NCBI GenBank assembly: GCA_020024465.1
Contig: JAHHTT010000029.1
Coordinates: 1-29,484, forward strand
DNA length: 29,484 nucleotides
Direction of reading: 5' to 3'
Source of the DNA: Odoribacter sp.
Lineage (GTDB): Bacteria; Bacteroidota; Bacteroidia; Bacteroidales; Marinifilaceae
Shown here: positions 17,384 through 24,667 of the stretch, in pieces
Layout of the letters: each line of letters starts with the position of its first letter
Position numbering within the stretch: position 1 is the first letter of the stretch
The notes under the pieces: model-generated
The model's input: the letters and a program-made list of their open reading frames with translations, nothing else
What the model was told of the DNA's origin: nothing
Database searches by the model: none
Translations under genes and position numbers: made by a program

Positions 17384-18718
17384 ATGATACGGAAAATAAT
17401 CGAAAAATTTCTGGAAAAATACCGGATACCGAAAGACGCAGGATTCATTCTGGCAGTCAGCGGAGGTGCCGACTCCATCAGCATGCTGCACGCATTTAAA
17501 TACATGAACCTGAAAATTCTGGCACTACACTGCAATTTTTCACTACGGGGTAAAGAATCGGACATGGACGAACAATTTGTCAAACGTTTCTGCGACAACT
17601 ATGGAATTGCTCACAGTGTCAGAAAGTTCGATACCACAAATTATGCCAAAAAACATGGCCTAAGCATAGAAATGGCAGCAAGAGAACTTCGTTACACGTG
17701 GTTTCATGAGATGAAAGCCAAAAAGAGAATGGACTATATCGTCGTAGCCCACCACGCTGATGACGTAGCAGAAACCGTACTTATCAACTTCTGCCGTGGC
17801 ACCGGCATCAAGGGACTGACCGGTATCAAGCCTATAAACGGCGACATTCTGCGTCCGTTGCTCGACTGTTCGCGCAACGACATTTTAAAATACATCGAAG
17901 CCCATCAATTAGGCTTCCGGACAGACTCCACTAACAACTCATTAGACTATATGCGGAACAAAATCCGTCATAGAATCATTCCGGTAATGAAGGAAATCAA
18001 CCCGTCGCTTCTCGCCACGGTATCAGACACTTGTGAAGCCCTGAAGGAGACAGAACAAATCTTTTCCTATGGTATCCGCGCCCTACAGGAAGAAATCATG
18101 GATTGTGAGGACGATGAAATATTGCTGCACATCGGCAAAACAATGGCCTCCCCCGCCCCTTATACTTTGCTATACGAAACCTTACGGCCTTTTGGATTCA
18201 ACAGAATTCAAATACGCGACATACTGAACGCCCACACAGCCACTTCGGGCAAACAATTTATCACCGACAATTATGTATTAGAAAAAGGACGCATCTACTG
18301 GCGTCTTTACAACAACAGAAAACGTCAGCAGCAAACTATCGAAATACCCACGCCGGGAACATATACTATTGGAAACATTCAATTTGAAGTATTCCGTTTC
18401 CCACGTACCGAAGATTTTGAAATCCCCACCACTCCCGACATTGCTTGTCTGGATTCTGATAAAATAAAATTTCCATTAACTGTGCGCAATTGGCAGGCTG
18501 GTGACTACTTTTGTCCCATCGGAATGAAGCGAAGCAAAAAGAAATTAAGTGATTTTTTTACCAATCAAAAATTCAGTACTCTTCAAAAACAAGAATGCCT
18601 GCTGTTGCTCAGTGGAGATAAAATTGCCTGGGTTATAGGGCATCGTTTGGACGACCGCTTCAAAATCACCTCATTAACCAAAGAATTACTTATCATCAAA
18701 AGACACAAACAAGAATAA
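17384..18718 (+). CDS. tilS: tRNA(Ile)-lysidine synthase TilS
   Basis: The 444-residue protein carries the PP-loop SGGADS at 26-31, the second TilS motif HHADDVAETVLINFCRGTGIKGL at 123-145, and a C-terminal domain (VRNWQAGDYFCPIGMKRSKKKLSDFF) typical of long TilS proteins. It attaches lysine to C34 of the tRNA-Ile with CAU anticodon using ATP, so that the tRNA reads AUA. This is an essential step in most bacteria. The gene lies 25 bases after the ABC-F gene and probably shares its transcript. A strong terminator begins at its stop codon. Confidence 0.96.
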   Translation: MIRKIIEKFLEKYRIPKDAGFILAVSGGADSISMLHAFKYMNLKILALHCNFSLRGKESDMDEQFVKRFCDNYGIAHSVRKFDTTNYAKKHGLSIEMAARELRYTWFHEMKAKKRMDYIVVAHHADDVAETVLINFCRGTGIKGLTGIKPINGDILRPLLDCSRNDILKYIEAHQLGFRTDSTNNSLDYMRNKIRHRIIPVMKEINPSLLATVSDTCEALKETEQIFSYGIRALQEEIMDCEDDEILLHIGKTMASPAPYTLLYETLRPFGFNRIQIRDILNAHTATSGKQFITDNYVLEKGRIYWRLYNNRKRQQQTIEIPTPGTYTIGNIQFEVFRFPRTEDFEIPTTPDIACLDSDKIKFPLTVRNWQAGDYFCPIGMKRSKKKLSDFFTNQKFSTLQKQECLLLLSGDKIAWVIGHRLDDRFKITSLTKELLIIKRHKQE

Positions 18719-18803
18719 AAAAACGAAGTCTCACGACTTCGTTTTTTAAACACACTAACAATAAATTTACTACACTTATAAAGCAATATAATCTCTATAT
18801 CTC
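18717..18803 (-). ncRNA. candidate small RNA facing tilS
   Basis: A complete minus-strand promoter (18809-18839) points at the tilS terminator about 80 bases away, and that terminator is symmetrical. A transcript would start near 18803 and end near 18717, giving about 87 nt with a terminator hairpin and no ATG-led reading frame. Its last bases overlap the tilS stop codon in antisense. Prediction from signals only; I recognise no known RNA family. Confidence 0.35.
18718..18749. terminator. bidirectional intrinsic terminator after tilS
   Basis: AAAAAACGAAGTC (18718-18730) pairs perfectly with GACTTCGTTTTTT (18735-18747) around loop TCAC. The T run serves tilS on the plus strand. The A run on the other side gives a T run on the minus strand, so it can also stop transcripts coming from the right. 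Confidence 0.9.
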
Positions 18804-18808
18804 AACGG

Positions 18809-18839
18809 CAAAGGTAAATATTTAAAACGTTTGCGCAAA
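18809..18839 (-). promoter_or_regulatory. minus-strand promoter in the tilS-araC gap
   Basis: On the minus strand TTTG (plus 18836-18839) and TACCTTTG (plus 18809-18816) are exact -33 and -7 elements with 19 bases between them. The AT-rich inverted repeat GTAAATATTT/AAATATTTAC (18814-18823 and 18837-18846) overlaps both elements and could be a binding site. Confidence 0.5.
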
Positions 18840-18906
18840 TATTTACAACAAAAAAAATCCTTAATCGCCATAATTAGATACATATCAACTGTTTATAAAA
18901 TTATTC

Positions 18907-19752
18907 TTATCCATTATTTCTATATTCCAGGGGACTCATTCCGGTATATCGCTTAAAATATTTCCCAAAAAACGACATATTGGCAAAATTCAGCGAATCG
19001 GAAATTTCCTGCACCGACCGGTTGGTGGATTTCAACTGCGATTTGGCATCCATAATCACCATACGCGAAATAATCTCGACACAGGTATTCCCTGTCACTT
19101 GCTTCACAGCCGTACAAAGATGGGCATGGGTAATCTCCAATTTCTCGGCATACCAGGCAACATTCCGGGTCAACATATAATTCTGCATCACCAATTGTGT
19201 AAAAACCTTACAAAGCTGTTCACTTTTAGACATCGTTCCCACACTACTGTATCGATTCTGATACATGGCAAGAATTCCGGCATGAATATCATTATACAAA
19301 TACGGTGTCATCAACTTCCGGCTTTCCTCTCCGAAAAATTCATACAGTCTTATCAAAAAAATCAAATAATCTTTCAATAACGATGCCCCCTCCGCCTTCA
19401 AAGAAATAAGCGGACGCCCCAAAGTAGAATACAAAGAACTTAAGGTTAAGCGATTCAAGTTAGCCTGCTCAATATATTTGGATGAAAAACCGCCGAAATA
19501 AATTTCCAATTCACCTGTCACATTATGGATTTGCAGAATACTACCCGGCATAATGGTCACAAAATCATTAGGACGCACCGTAATTCTATTCAAATTCACG
19601 GAAGCCTCTACCGTTCCCCCCGTGCATAATACAAAAATTTCAGATTTTAAACGGCAAGGAAAATTTGTATACAAATTCAAAATTCCTTTTGTAATACCCG
19701 TTCCAATAATCCATTCTTCAGGCAAATCTATTTTAGGCAATTCTTTTTCCAT
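18907..19752 (-). CDS. AraC-family transcriptional regulator
   Basis: The 281-residue protein has an N-terminal cupin-like sensing part (about 20-110, with IFVLCTGGTVEASVN and NDFVTIMPGSILQIHN) and a C-terminal double helix-turn-helix of about 180-280. The second HTH reads SVQEISDSLNFANMSFFGKYFKRYTGMSPLEYRN, the AraC signature. It should bind DNA in response to a small ligand that cannot be told from sequence. It diverges from a calycin/PCMD-type lipoprotein gene across 231 bases that hold paired repeats, so local control of that gene and of itself is likely. Confidence 0.93.
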   Translation of the reverse strand: MEKELPKIDLPEEWIIGTGITKGILNLYTNFPCRLKSEIFVLCTGGTVEASVNLNRITVRPNDFVTIMPGSILQIHNVTGELEIYFGGFSSKYIEQANLNRLTLSSLYSTLGRPLISLKAEGASLLKDYLIFLIRLYEFFGEESRKLMTPYLYNDIHAGILAMYQNRYSSVGTMSKSEQLCKVFTQLVMQNYMLTRNVAWYAEKLEITHAHLCTAVKQVTGNTCVEIISRMVIMDAKSQLKSTNRSVQEISDSLNFANMSFFGKYFKRYTGMSPLEYRNNG

Positions 19753-19983
19753 ATTGTTTTATTTTCTGCAAAGATAATCGTTTTCAAGAATGACACCAGA
19801 AAATCTTAAAAACAGAATAGTCAGACTATGATTTTATGCTTACACACCACAGTTTTAACGTCTATTCGTTAAAAACAGAACAATAATAAGAGAAATAGAC
19901 CTTGCCATATCAAATAAAAAATCGTTATTTTGCAATATAAAAAATCACAAATTCATAATCGATTAAATTAAAACAAGGAAAAC
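19753..19983. promoter_or_regulatory. divergent control region of araC-type gene and PCMD lipoprotein
   Basis: On the minus strand TATCTTTG (plus 19769-19776) is an exact -7 box, 16 bases before the regulator ATG. On the plus strand TTATTTTG (19925-19932) is a one-mismatch -7 box, 51 bases before the lipoprotein ATG. Between them lie a duplicated 12-mer and an inverted repeat, listed separately. AAGGAAA just before the lipoprotein ATG is a weak ribosome-binding site. Confidence 0.55.
19806..19880. repeat. direct 12-bp repeats and inverted repeat, candidate AraC sites
   Basis: TTAAAAACAGAA occurs at 19806-19817 and again at 19869-19880, 63 bp apart start to start, about six helical turns. The second copy overlaps the right arm of the inverted repeat TTTTAACG-tctatt-CGTTAAAA (19853-19874). 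One copy lies upstream of each divergent -7 box. Paired direct repeats on one face of DNA suit AraC-type regulators. Confidence 0.5.
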
Positions 19984-21525
19984 ATGAAGAAAAACTTATT
20001 CATTTATTTATTGACTGTTTTATGTACAATAAATTTATTCACGGCATGTAGTAATGATGATCCTCAAAAATTCCCAATTGACTCAGAATTAACAGGTGAC
20101 TATCGAGGTAAACTGGATGTAAAAATCACTCAGAATGATCAGGAAATTCCCGGAGGTTCTGTCGACCCTCAATTTATCACAGTTTCCAAAGCAGGGGAAA
20201 CGGCAGTAAATCTAGCAATTACAGATTTTTCATTCATGGGCATCAAAATCGGTGACATCAAATTAGAGAACTGCCAGTTAAATGAACTTGCAGGAGCCTA
20301 TTCTTTTATCGGGACCACAAATGTTGAAGCCGAAGCATTAACAGCGGCAGTAAACGCAACGGGAGCTTTCTCCGGCAACAAACTGACCATCACCATGGAT
20401 ATCGAAGCAACTCTAAAAGTAGGTAACATCAAACAAACTGTAAAAGTGACTTACGAAGGTACCAAAATGAGCGGCAACGAAAAAGGCGAAGCTCAAATTC
20501 TCAGCTTCATCTTTGACAAAAACGTAGCAGCAATTGACTCATTAGTAATCGTACAACCGACCATTAACGAAGAAAATAAAACCATTACCTTTATTGTTGC
20601 AGACACAACAAAAGAATATTATTTAAAGGGATTGATTCCCACCATCAAAATTTCAGAAGGAGCAACTATTTTACCTGCAAGCGGAGAAGCCGTAGATTTT
20701 TCTAATGGCAAAGTTGTTTCCTACACTGTAACTGCTGAAAACGGAACTAAAACAGAATATAAAGTATCTGTTGCAGGAAGAGGTGTTTTCTTTGATTTCG
20801 AGGATTGGCAAAAAGAAGTAGAAAATCAACCGGAAGACATGACATTCTATAAAGCAACAGGATGGGCATCATGCAATGCTGCAGTACATTTAATAAAAGC
20901 CATGGGTTCCTTTGCTGGTATTGACTACAAAGGAATATATCCTATAAATTCAACAGAAGACGGTCATACAGGTAAAGCAGCCCTATTAGAATCTGTAGAT
21001 ACCAAAGGAGGCTTTTTAGTTGTAGCAAAAGTTCCAAAAGTAACAGCAGCAACTATTTTCCTCGGTAATTTCGAAGCTGGAGCAGCAATGGGAGAAGGAG
21101 GTACTATGAAAACAACCGAATTCGGTATCATGTATACACAAAAGCCTGAAAAAGTAAACGGCTATTACAAATATATTCCGGGAAAAGAATTCTATAATGC
21201 AGAAGGAAAATTGGTTGAAGGCAAAATAGATGAATGTGCATTGACAGCTGTATTGTATGAAGTTGAAAACGAAAAAGAAACGTTGGACGGTAGCAACATT
21301 TATACCTCTGATAAAATTGTGGCTAAAGCTGTATTTACAAGTGATAAAACAATAGAAGAATACACTCCGTTTGAACTGAAACTGGAATATAGCAAAGAAT
21401 ACGACCCTGCAAAGAAGTATAAATTTGCTGTTATCTTCTCTGCCAGTGCGGATGGAGCCAATTATAACGCAGCTGTAGGTAGCAAATTGTGGATCGATGA
21501 TGTATTAATCACAAATGCAAAATAA
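19984..21525 (+). CDS. lipoprotein with calycin-like, DUF5018-like and PCMD domains
   Basis: The 513-residue protein has lipobox FTAC (Cys22) followed by SNDDPQ, an acidic stretch that favours export to the surface. Three parts follow. A calycin-like beta-barrel domain of about 35-155 begins at ELTGDYRGKLDVKI. An Ig-like domain of about 165-265 resembles DUF5018 (ILSFIFDKN... VVSYTVTAENGTKTEYKVSV). The C-terminal region of about 270-513 matches the putative carbohydrate metabolism (PCMD) layout, starting FFDFEDW and ending SKLWIDDVLI. This suggests binding of a glycan or another surface ligand (inference). It is a single-gene unit, divergent from the AraC-type regulator and followed by a likely terminator. 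Confidence 0.8.
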   Translation: MKKNLFIYLLTVLCTINLFTACSNDDPQKFPIDSELTGDYRGKLDVKITQNDQEIPGGSVDPQFITVSKAGETAVNLAITDFSFMGIKIGDIKLENCQLNELAGAYSFIGTTNVEAEALTAAVNATGAFSGNKLTITMDIEATLKVGNIKQTVKVTYEGTKMSGNEKGEAQILSFIFDKNVAAIDSLVIVQPTINEENKTITFIVADTTKEYYLKGLIPTIKISEGATILPASGEAVDFSNGKVVSYTVTAENGTKTEYKVSVAGRGVFFDFEDWQKEVENQPEDMTFYKATGWASCNAAVHLIKAMGSFAGIDYKGIYPINSTEDGHTGKAALLESVDTKGGFLVVAKVPKVTAATIFLGNFEAGAAMGEGGTMKTTEFGIMYTQKPEKVNGYYKYIPGKEFYNAEGKLVEGKIDECALTAVLYEVENEKETLDGSNIYTSDKIVAKAVFTSDKTIEEYTPFELKLEYSKEYDPAKKYKFAVIFSASADGANYNAAVGSKLWIDDVLITNAK

Positions 21526-21575
21526 ACCATATAAATACAAAAAGATGATATTCTTTCATTAAAATCAGCTTAAAT

Positions 21576-21620
21576 AAAGCCGGTACATATCAAATAAAAC
21601 ATTGGTGTGTATCGGTTTTT
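21576..21620 (+). terminator. probable intrinsic terminator after the PCMD lipoprotein gene
   Basis: AAAGCCGGTACA (21576-21587) can pair with TGTATCGGTTTT (21608-21619) in RNA with two G-U pairs, across a 20-base loop. The right arm ends in a run of five T. The long loop lowers certainty. Confidence 0.5.
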
Positions 21621-21927
21621 GTATATTTACTAATTGATAAAATAATAAATAGCATAAAGGTGATATTTTATCATTTGCTGACATAGTTTAAATTACATTT
21701 TCTCCTCATAAGTTGTTCTATCGGGTGATTATAGATTATCATCTTCATATGCTGTTTATGCTTAAAAGCCACTTACTGAATATCCCTCACACTACAACTT
21801 TCTTCAAGCATAATTCAACATAGCCATGCTTCTTTTACTTTTTATACATAACAAAACCCTAAAAATTATTTGTCAAACTTTTGGACTCCATGTTACATTT
21901 TGGCATAGTCTTTTTATTGCTCTAATG

Positions 21928-21985
21928 ATAACTGTTCTTCATTATTTCAAGTTTTTAACAACATAAAATAATGAAGAACAGTTAT
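21928..21985. repeat. perfect 20-bp inverted repeat
   Basis: ATAACTGTTCTTCATTATTT (21928-21947) is the exact reverse complement of 21966-21985, with 18 bases between. Neither side is followed by a T run, so it is not a standard intrinsic terminator. It lies 33 bases past the end of the minus-strand operon. Confidence 0.85.
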
Positions 21986-22018
21986 ATGATAACATGAAGA
22001 ATAATTGAATATTTGCCC

Positions 22019-22435
22019 TTATTCTACAATGACAGTAAAGATATCATACAACATACCTGCATGATCTTCATTGTAAACTTTTAGCGTCACTTTGTATGTT
22101 CCAATAGGTAGGTGATGATCATAAGGAACATCAATAGTACCGTTCCCCCTAACTGAAACTTCTTTCATAAATATATCTACATCTCCAGTATCTGTTATCA
22201 CAGAAGCTAATTCCATAAAAATTGGTTGAGTACCTATTATTCCTTCGATAGGTAAGGACACCCAATGATATTTTAACTCTATTTGTTCTGCATCTTCTTC
22301 TGGATTCAATTCTTTCTTTACAATCATTTTATCTTCAGAATATTTAGCATGATCATATTCCAAATATCCAACACTCATATCATGACAACTATAAATGAAC
22401 AGTATTGTCAATATCACACATATTATTTTCATCAT
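22019..22435 (-). CDS. small lipoprotein with Ig-like fold, last gene of SusCD operon
   Basis: From the ATG at 22435 the protein has 138 residues with lipobox IYSC (Cys17). The remainder is a single beta-sandwich-like domain (about 45-138) ending in PIGTYKVTLKVYNEDHAGMLYDIFTVIVE, the closing strands typical of PKD- or cadherin-like folds. I do not recognise the family name. An in-frame ATG at 22456 would overlap the fasciclin gene and put a poor, non-signal leader first, so 22435 (or the next ATG at 22432) is preferred. The gap to the fasciclin gene is 7 bases. It is probably a surface accessory of the SusCD complex. Confidence 0.65.
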   Translation of the reverse strand: MMKIICVILTILFIYSCHDMSVGYLEYDHAKYSEDKMIVKKELNPEEDAEQIELKYHWVSLPIEGIIGTQPIFMELASVITDTGDVDIFMKEVSVRGNGTIDVPYDHHLPIGTYKVTLKVYNEDHAGMLYDIFTVIVE

Positions 22436-22442
22436 ATAAATT

Positions 22443-23105
22443 TTATAACAATTCATTAATTAGATTATTTAAGTCGTCTTCCCCAATCATATCTCCAATT
22501 GTATAATTATAATTTAAAGAATGTACAACACCATTTTGCGTTTCTATGTCAGGACTAGCAAGTGGAATTTCTCTATCTCCTGCCGTTTCAGATAATAAGT
22601 ATAATATTTCTGCTCCAGCATTTTCAATTTCTCCCCATGCTTCCCTTTCTTTATATGCTTTAAGCTTTATTCCACCTTCAGTTACTAATAGTGTATACCC
22701 CACAATATCAAAAGAATTCATATCCCTAAAATTAATATCCTTTTTCATAATTCTTTTATTAATAACATGCATCATAATCATTCTTTCACAGAATTTAGGA
22801 CTTAATTTTTTAATCTCTTTAAACCCATAAGTTAATAGAAAACGTCTAATTGAGTGATTGGTAGGTCCAAAAAATGTAATATCTTTAAATTGTGGATCTT
22901 TACCTTCGAAAAGACTCTCTAATCCTGCATGTTTTATCATAATAACAATAGAATCCCAATTATAAGAGTCTGTTTTTAAATATGTAAGCATTGAACATTC
23001 GTGTTTTCCATTAGAAATACCAGTATCCCAACTATTATCAATTGGATTGCAGGATTCTAGTAAAACAAAACCGGCTATTACGATATATTTTATGATATTT
23101 TCCAT
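22443..23105 (-). CDS. fasciclin-like lipoprotein
   Basis: The 220-residue protein has lipobox LESC (Cys19) and a fasciclin (FAS1) type domain of about 35-205. ITFFGPTNHSIRRFL (76-90) corresponds to the H1 motif, HVINKRIM (113-120) to the central conserved segment, and NGVVHSLNYN (191-200) to the H2 motif. FAS1 domains mediate adhesion or ligand binding, and in Bacteroidetes they appear as partners of SusC/SusD. The gene lies 15 bases after susD and 7 bases before the last lipoprotein gene. The domain is diverged (Gly in place of the usual Ala in FAPT), so the call is confident but not certain. Confidence 0.78.
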   Translation of the reverse strand: MENIIKYIVIAGFVLLESCNPIDNSWDTGISNGKHECSMLTYLKTDSYNWDSIVIMIKHAGLESLFEGKDPQFKDITFFGPTNHSIRRFLLTYGFKEIKKLSPKFCERMIMMHVINKRIMKKDINFRDMNSFDIVGYTLLVTEGGIKLKAYKEREAWGEIENAGAEILYLLSETAGDREIPLASPDIETQNGVVHSLNYNYTIGDMIGEDDLNNLINELL

Positions 23106-23120
23106 GACATATAATTTAAA

Positions 23121-24662
23121 TTAATATCTAGATTGCCAATAGGCATTTTGAGTGATGGATACATTTTGATCTTTACCGACAGGCATATATAATGCTCCGC
23201 GTCTAACATCTTCTTCTGTCAATGTTTTATGGAATTCCCATAGTTCCGTTTTCCAGTATCCATTGCGAACAATGTCCCACCAACGCTTACCTTCCCACAA
23301 AAGTTCTCTCTCTCTTTCTTTAAATACAGCATAACGGATATCACCTTCTGCTGCAGTGTAATTATGATTGCTATTCCCATAGGCACGTTCTCTGATACGG
23401 TTAATATCTTGAGCTGCCTTGTCTGTATCACCCAACCAAGCATATGCTTCAGCCCTCAAAAGTATAACATCAGCTAAACGCCAGATGACCCAATTGCCAG
23501 CCAGATTCTTAAATTTTCCCTTATTCCAGCTATTAGTACCAACTTGTATTTTCCTGAATTTATAAGGATAAGCATAGCCTCCAGCCTGTTTTTCCCATTC
23601 TGGATTATTGATAATGGTATCCATATCATATACATATTCAAGACGGCGTCTGTCCCCATTAAAATTTCCTGGTGTAATTTTACCATTATAAGTCCCAGGA
23701 TATAATTTATCGATAGTTTCTTGTTTAATGCATATATTGGGAGAATTTTTAATTGTTCCTCTACCCTCTCCAGGCTTTATTGGAAAGCAAACTGCATTTT
23801 TGGCAGTCGTCCAACTATTCCACCCATTAATTTCTGATTCATTATATTCAATTTCGTATATTCCTTCTTGACTATTACCATAAAGGACTTTTTCACAAAC
23901 TTCTGCCGGGTCATTAGCCAATTGAAAATCACAGCTATCAATTACATAATTAGCACATTTTATAGCATCTTCAAATAATGCAGATTCATTGCATATAGCT
24001 CCTTTCCACAGACATATTTCTAATTTTAATGATTTTGCAACTTCCTGACATGCATTATATTTCTTTTCTGCCATACTGTTTCCTGAAGCGTCTACAGCAT
24101 CTTTAGATTTCGGCAATAAAGAAATCGCCAGATTTGTTTCATCCAATGCAAATTGTAATACATCTTCAATTGACGATTTGGATATATCGATTATATTCCT
24201 ACTACTTTTTTGTATCGGACATTCTCCCCAATATTGAGCTATCCAAAAATAACAGAGACCACGATAGAAATGAGCTTGCCCTCTATAATAGTTCTTCCGC
24301 TCCTTTGAAATATGACCTCTGTCTATATTTTCGAGAAGGATATTGGATTTTGCAATAATTGCATAATACGGGTCCCAATAAAACGATGCATTATCGGGCG
24401 AAAAACGACTAGTTTTCCACCCAATTAAATCTGCAAGTGATGATTTATATTTGTCATATTTATCTCCTACAATTTCTGTAGCCCATCTATAGCCTGATAT
24501 GTTTCGGATTCCTGAGCGAATGGAATTCAAAAATGTTTCCATATCTTTATCTGTTTGAAAGTAGTTTTCGAATGTCACAGAATTCTCAGGTAGTACATCT
24601 AGCACATCATTGCAGGCACTGGATAAAAATACTAGAGTTAAAACTATATATATGTATTTCAT
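23121..24662 (-). CDS. SusD/RagB-family surface lipoprotein
   Basis: The 513-residue protein has lipobox SSAC (Cys17) followed by NDVLDVLPENSVTFENYFQTDKDMETFLNS, the standard SusD start. Tetratricopeptide-like helices include HFYRGLCYFWIAQYWGECPI. The C-terminal signature is present (DVILLRAEAYAWLGDTDKAAQDINRIRERAYG and KERERELLWEGKRWWDIVRNGYW). It forms the lid of the SusC channel and binds the ligand at the cell surface. It lies 5 bases after susC. Binding specificity cannot be read from sequence. The absence of a glycosidase nearby leaves a peptide or other non-sugar ligand open. Confidence 0.95.
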   Translation of the reverse strand: MKYIYIVLTLVFLSSACNDVLDVLPENSVTFENYFQTDKDMETFLNSIRSGIRNISGYRWATEIVGDKYDKYKSSLADLIGWKTSRFSPDNASFYWDPYYAIIAKSNILLENIDRGHISKERKNYYRGQAHFYRGLCYFWIAQYWGECPIQKSSRNIIDISKSSIEDVLQFALDETNLAISLLPKSKDAVDASGNSMAEKKYNACQEVAKSLKLEICLWKGAICNESALFEDAIKCANYVIDSCDFQLANDPAEVCEKVLYGNSQEGIYEIEYNESEINGWNSWTTAKNAVCFPIKPGEGRGTIKNSPNICIKQETIDKLYPGTYNGKITPGNFNGDRRRLEYVYDMDTIINNPEWEKQAGGYAYPYKFRKIQVGTNSWNKGKFKNLAGNWVIWRLADVILLRAEAYAWLGDTDKAAQDINRIRERAYGNSNHNYTAAEGDIRYAVFKERERELLWEGKRWWDIVRNGYWKTELWEFHKTLTEEDVRRGALYMPVGKDQNVSITQNAYWQSRY

Positions 24663-24667
24663 AGAAT

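Larger units (their letters stand above)
21526..22018. other. intergenic stretch between convergent units
   Basis: The 493-bp AT-rich gap lies between the convergent PCMD lipoprotein gene and the SusCD operon. It holds a likely terminator (about 21576-21620), a 20-bp perfect inverted repeat (21928-21985), and an unconvincing 46-codon frame. No transposase, tRNA or other gene could be supported. Confidence 0.6.

Noticed and set aside
16614..17598. Long minus-strand reading frames opposite the ABC-F and tilS genes
   Set aside because: They mirror strongly conserved plus-strand genes and show no family features; shadows of codon use.
21826..21966. 46-codon plus-strand frame in the intergenic gap, hydrophobic with several His
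   Set aside because: No promoter, no ribosome-binding site, no recognisable motif, and its end runs into the inverted repeat; composition fits translated AT-rich noncoding DNA.
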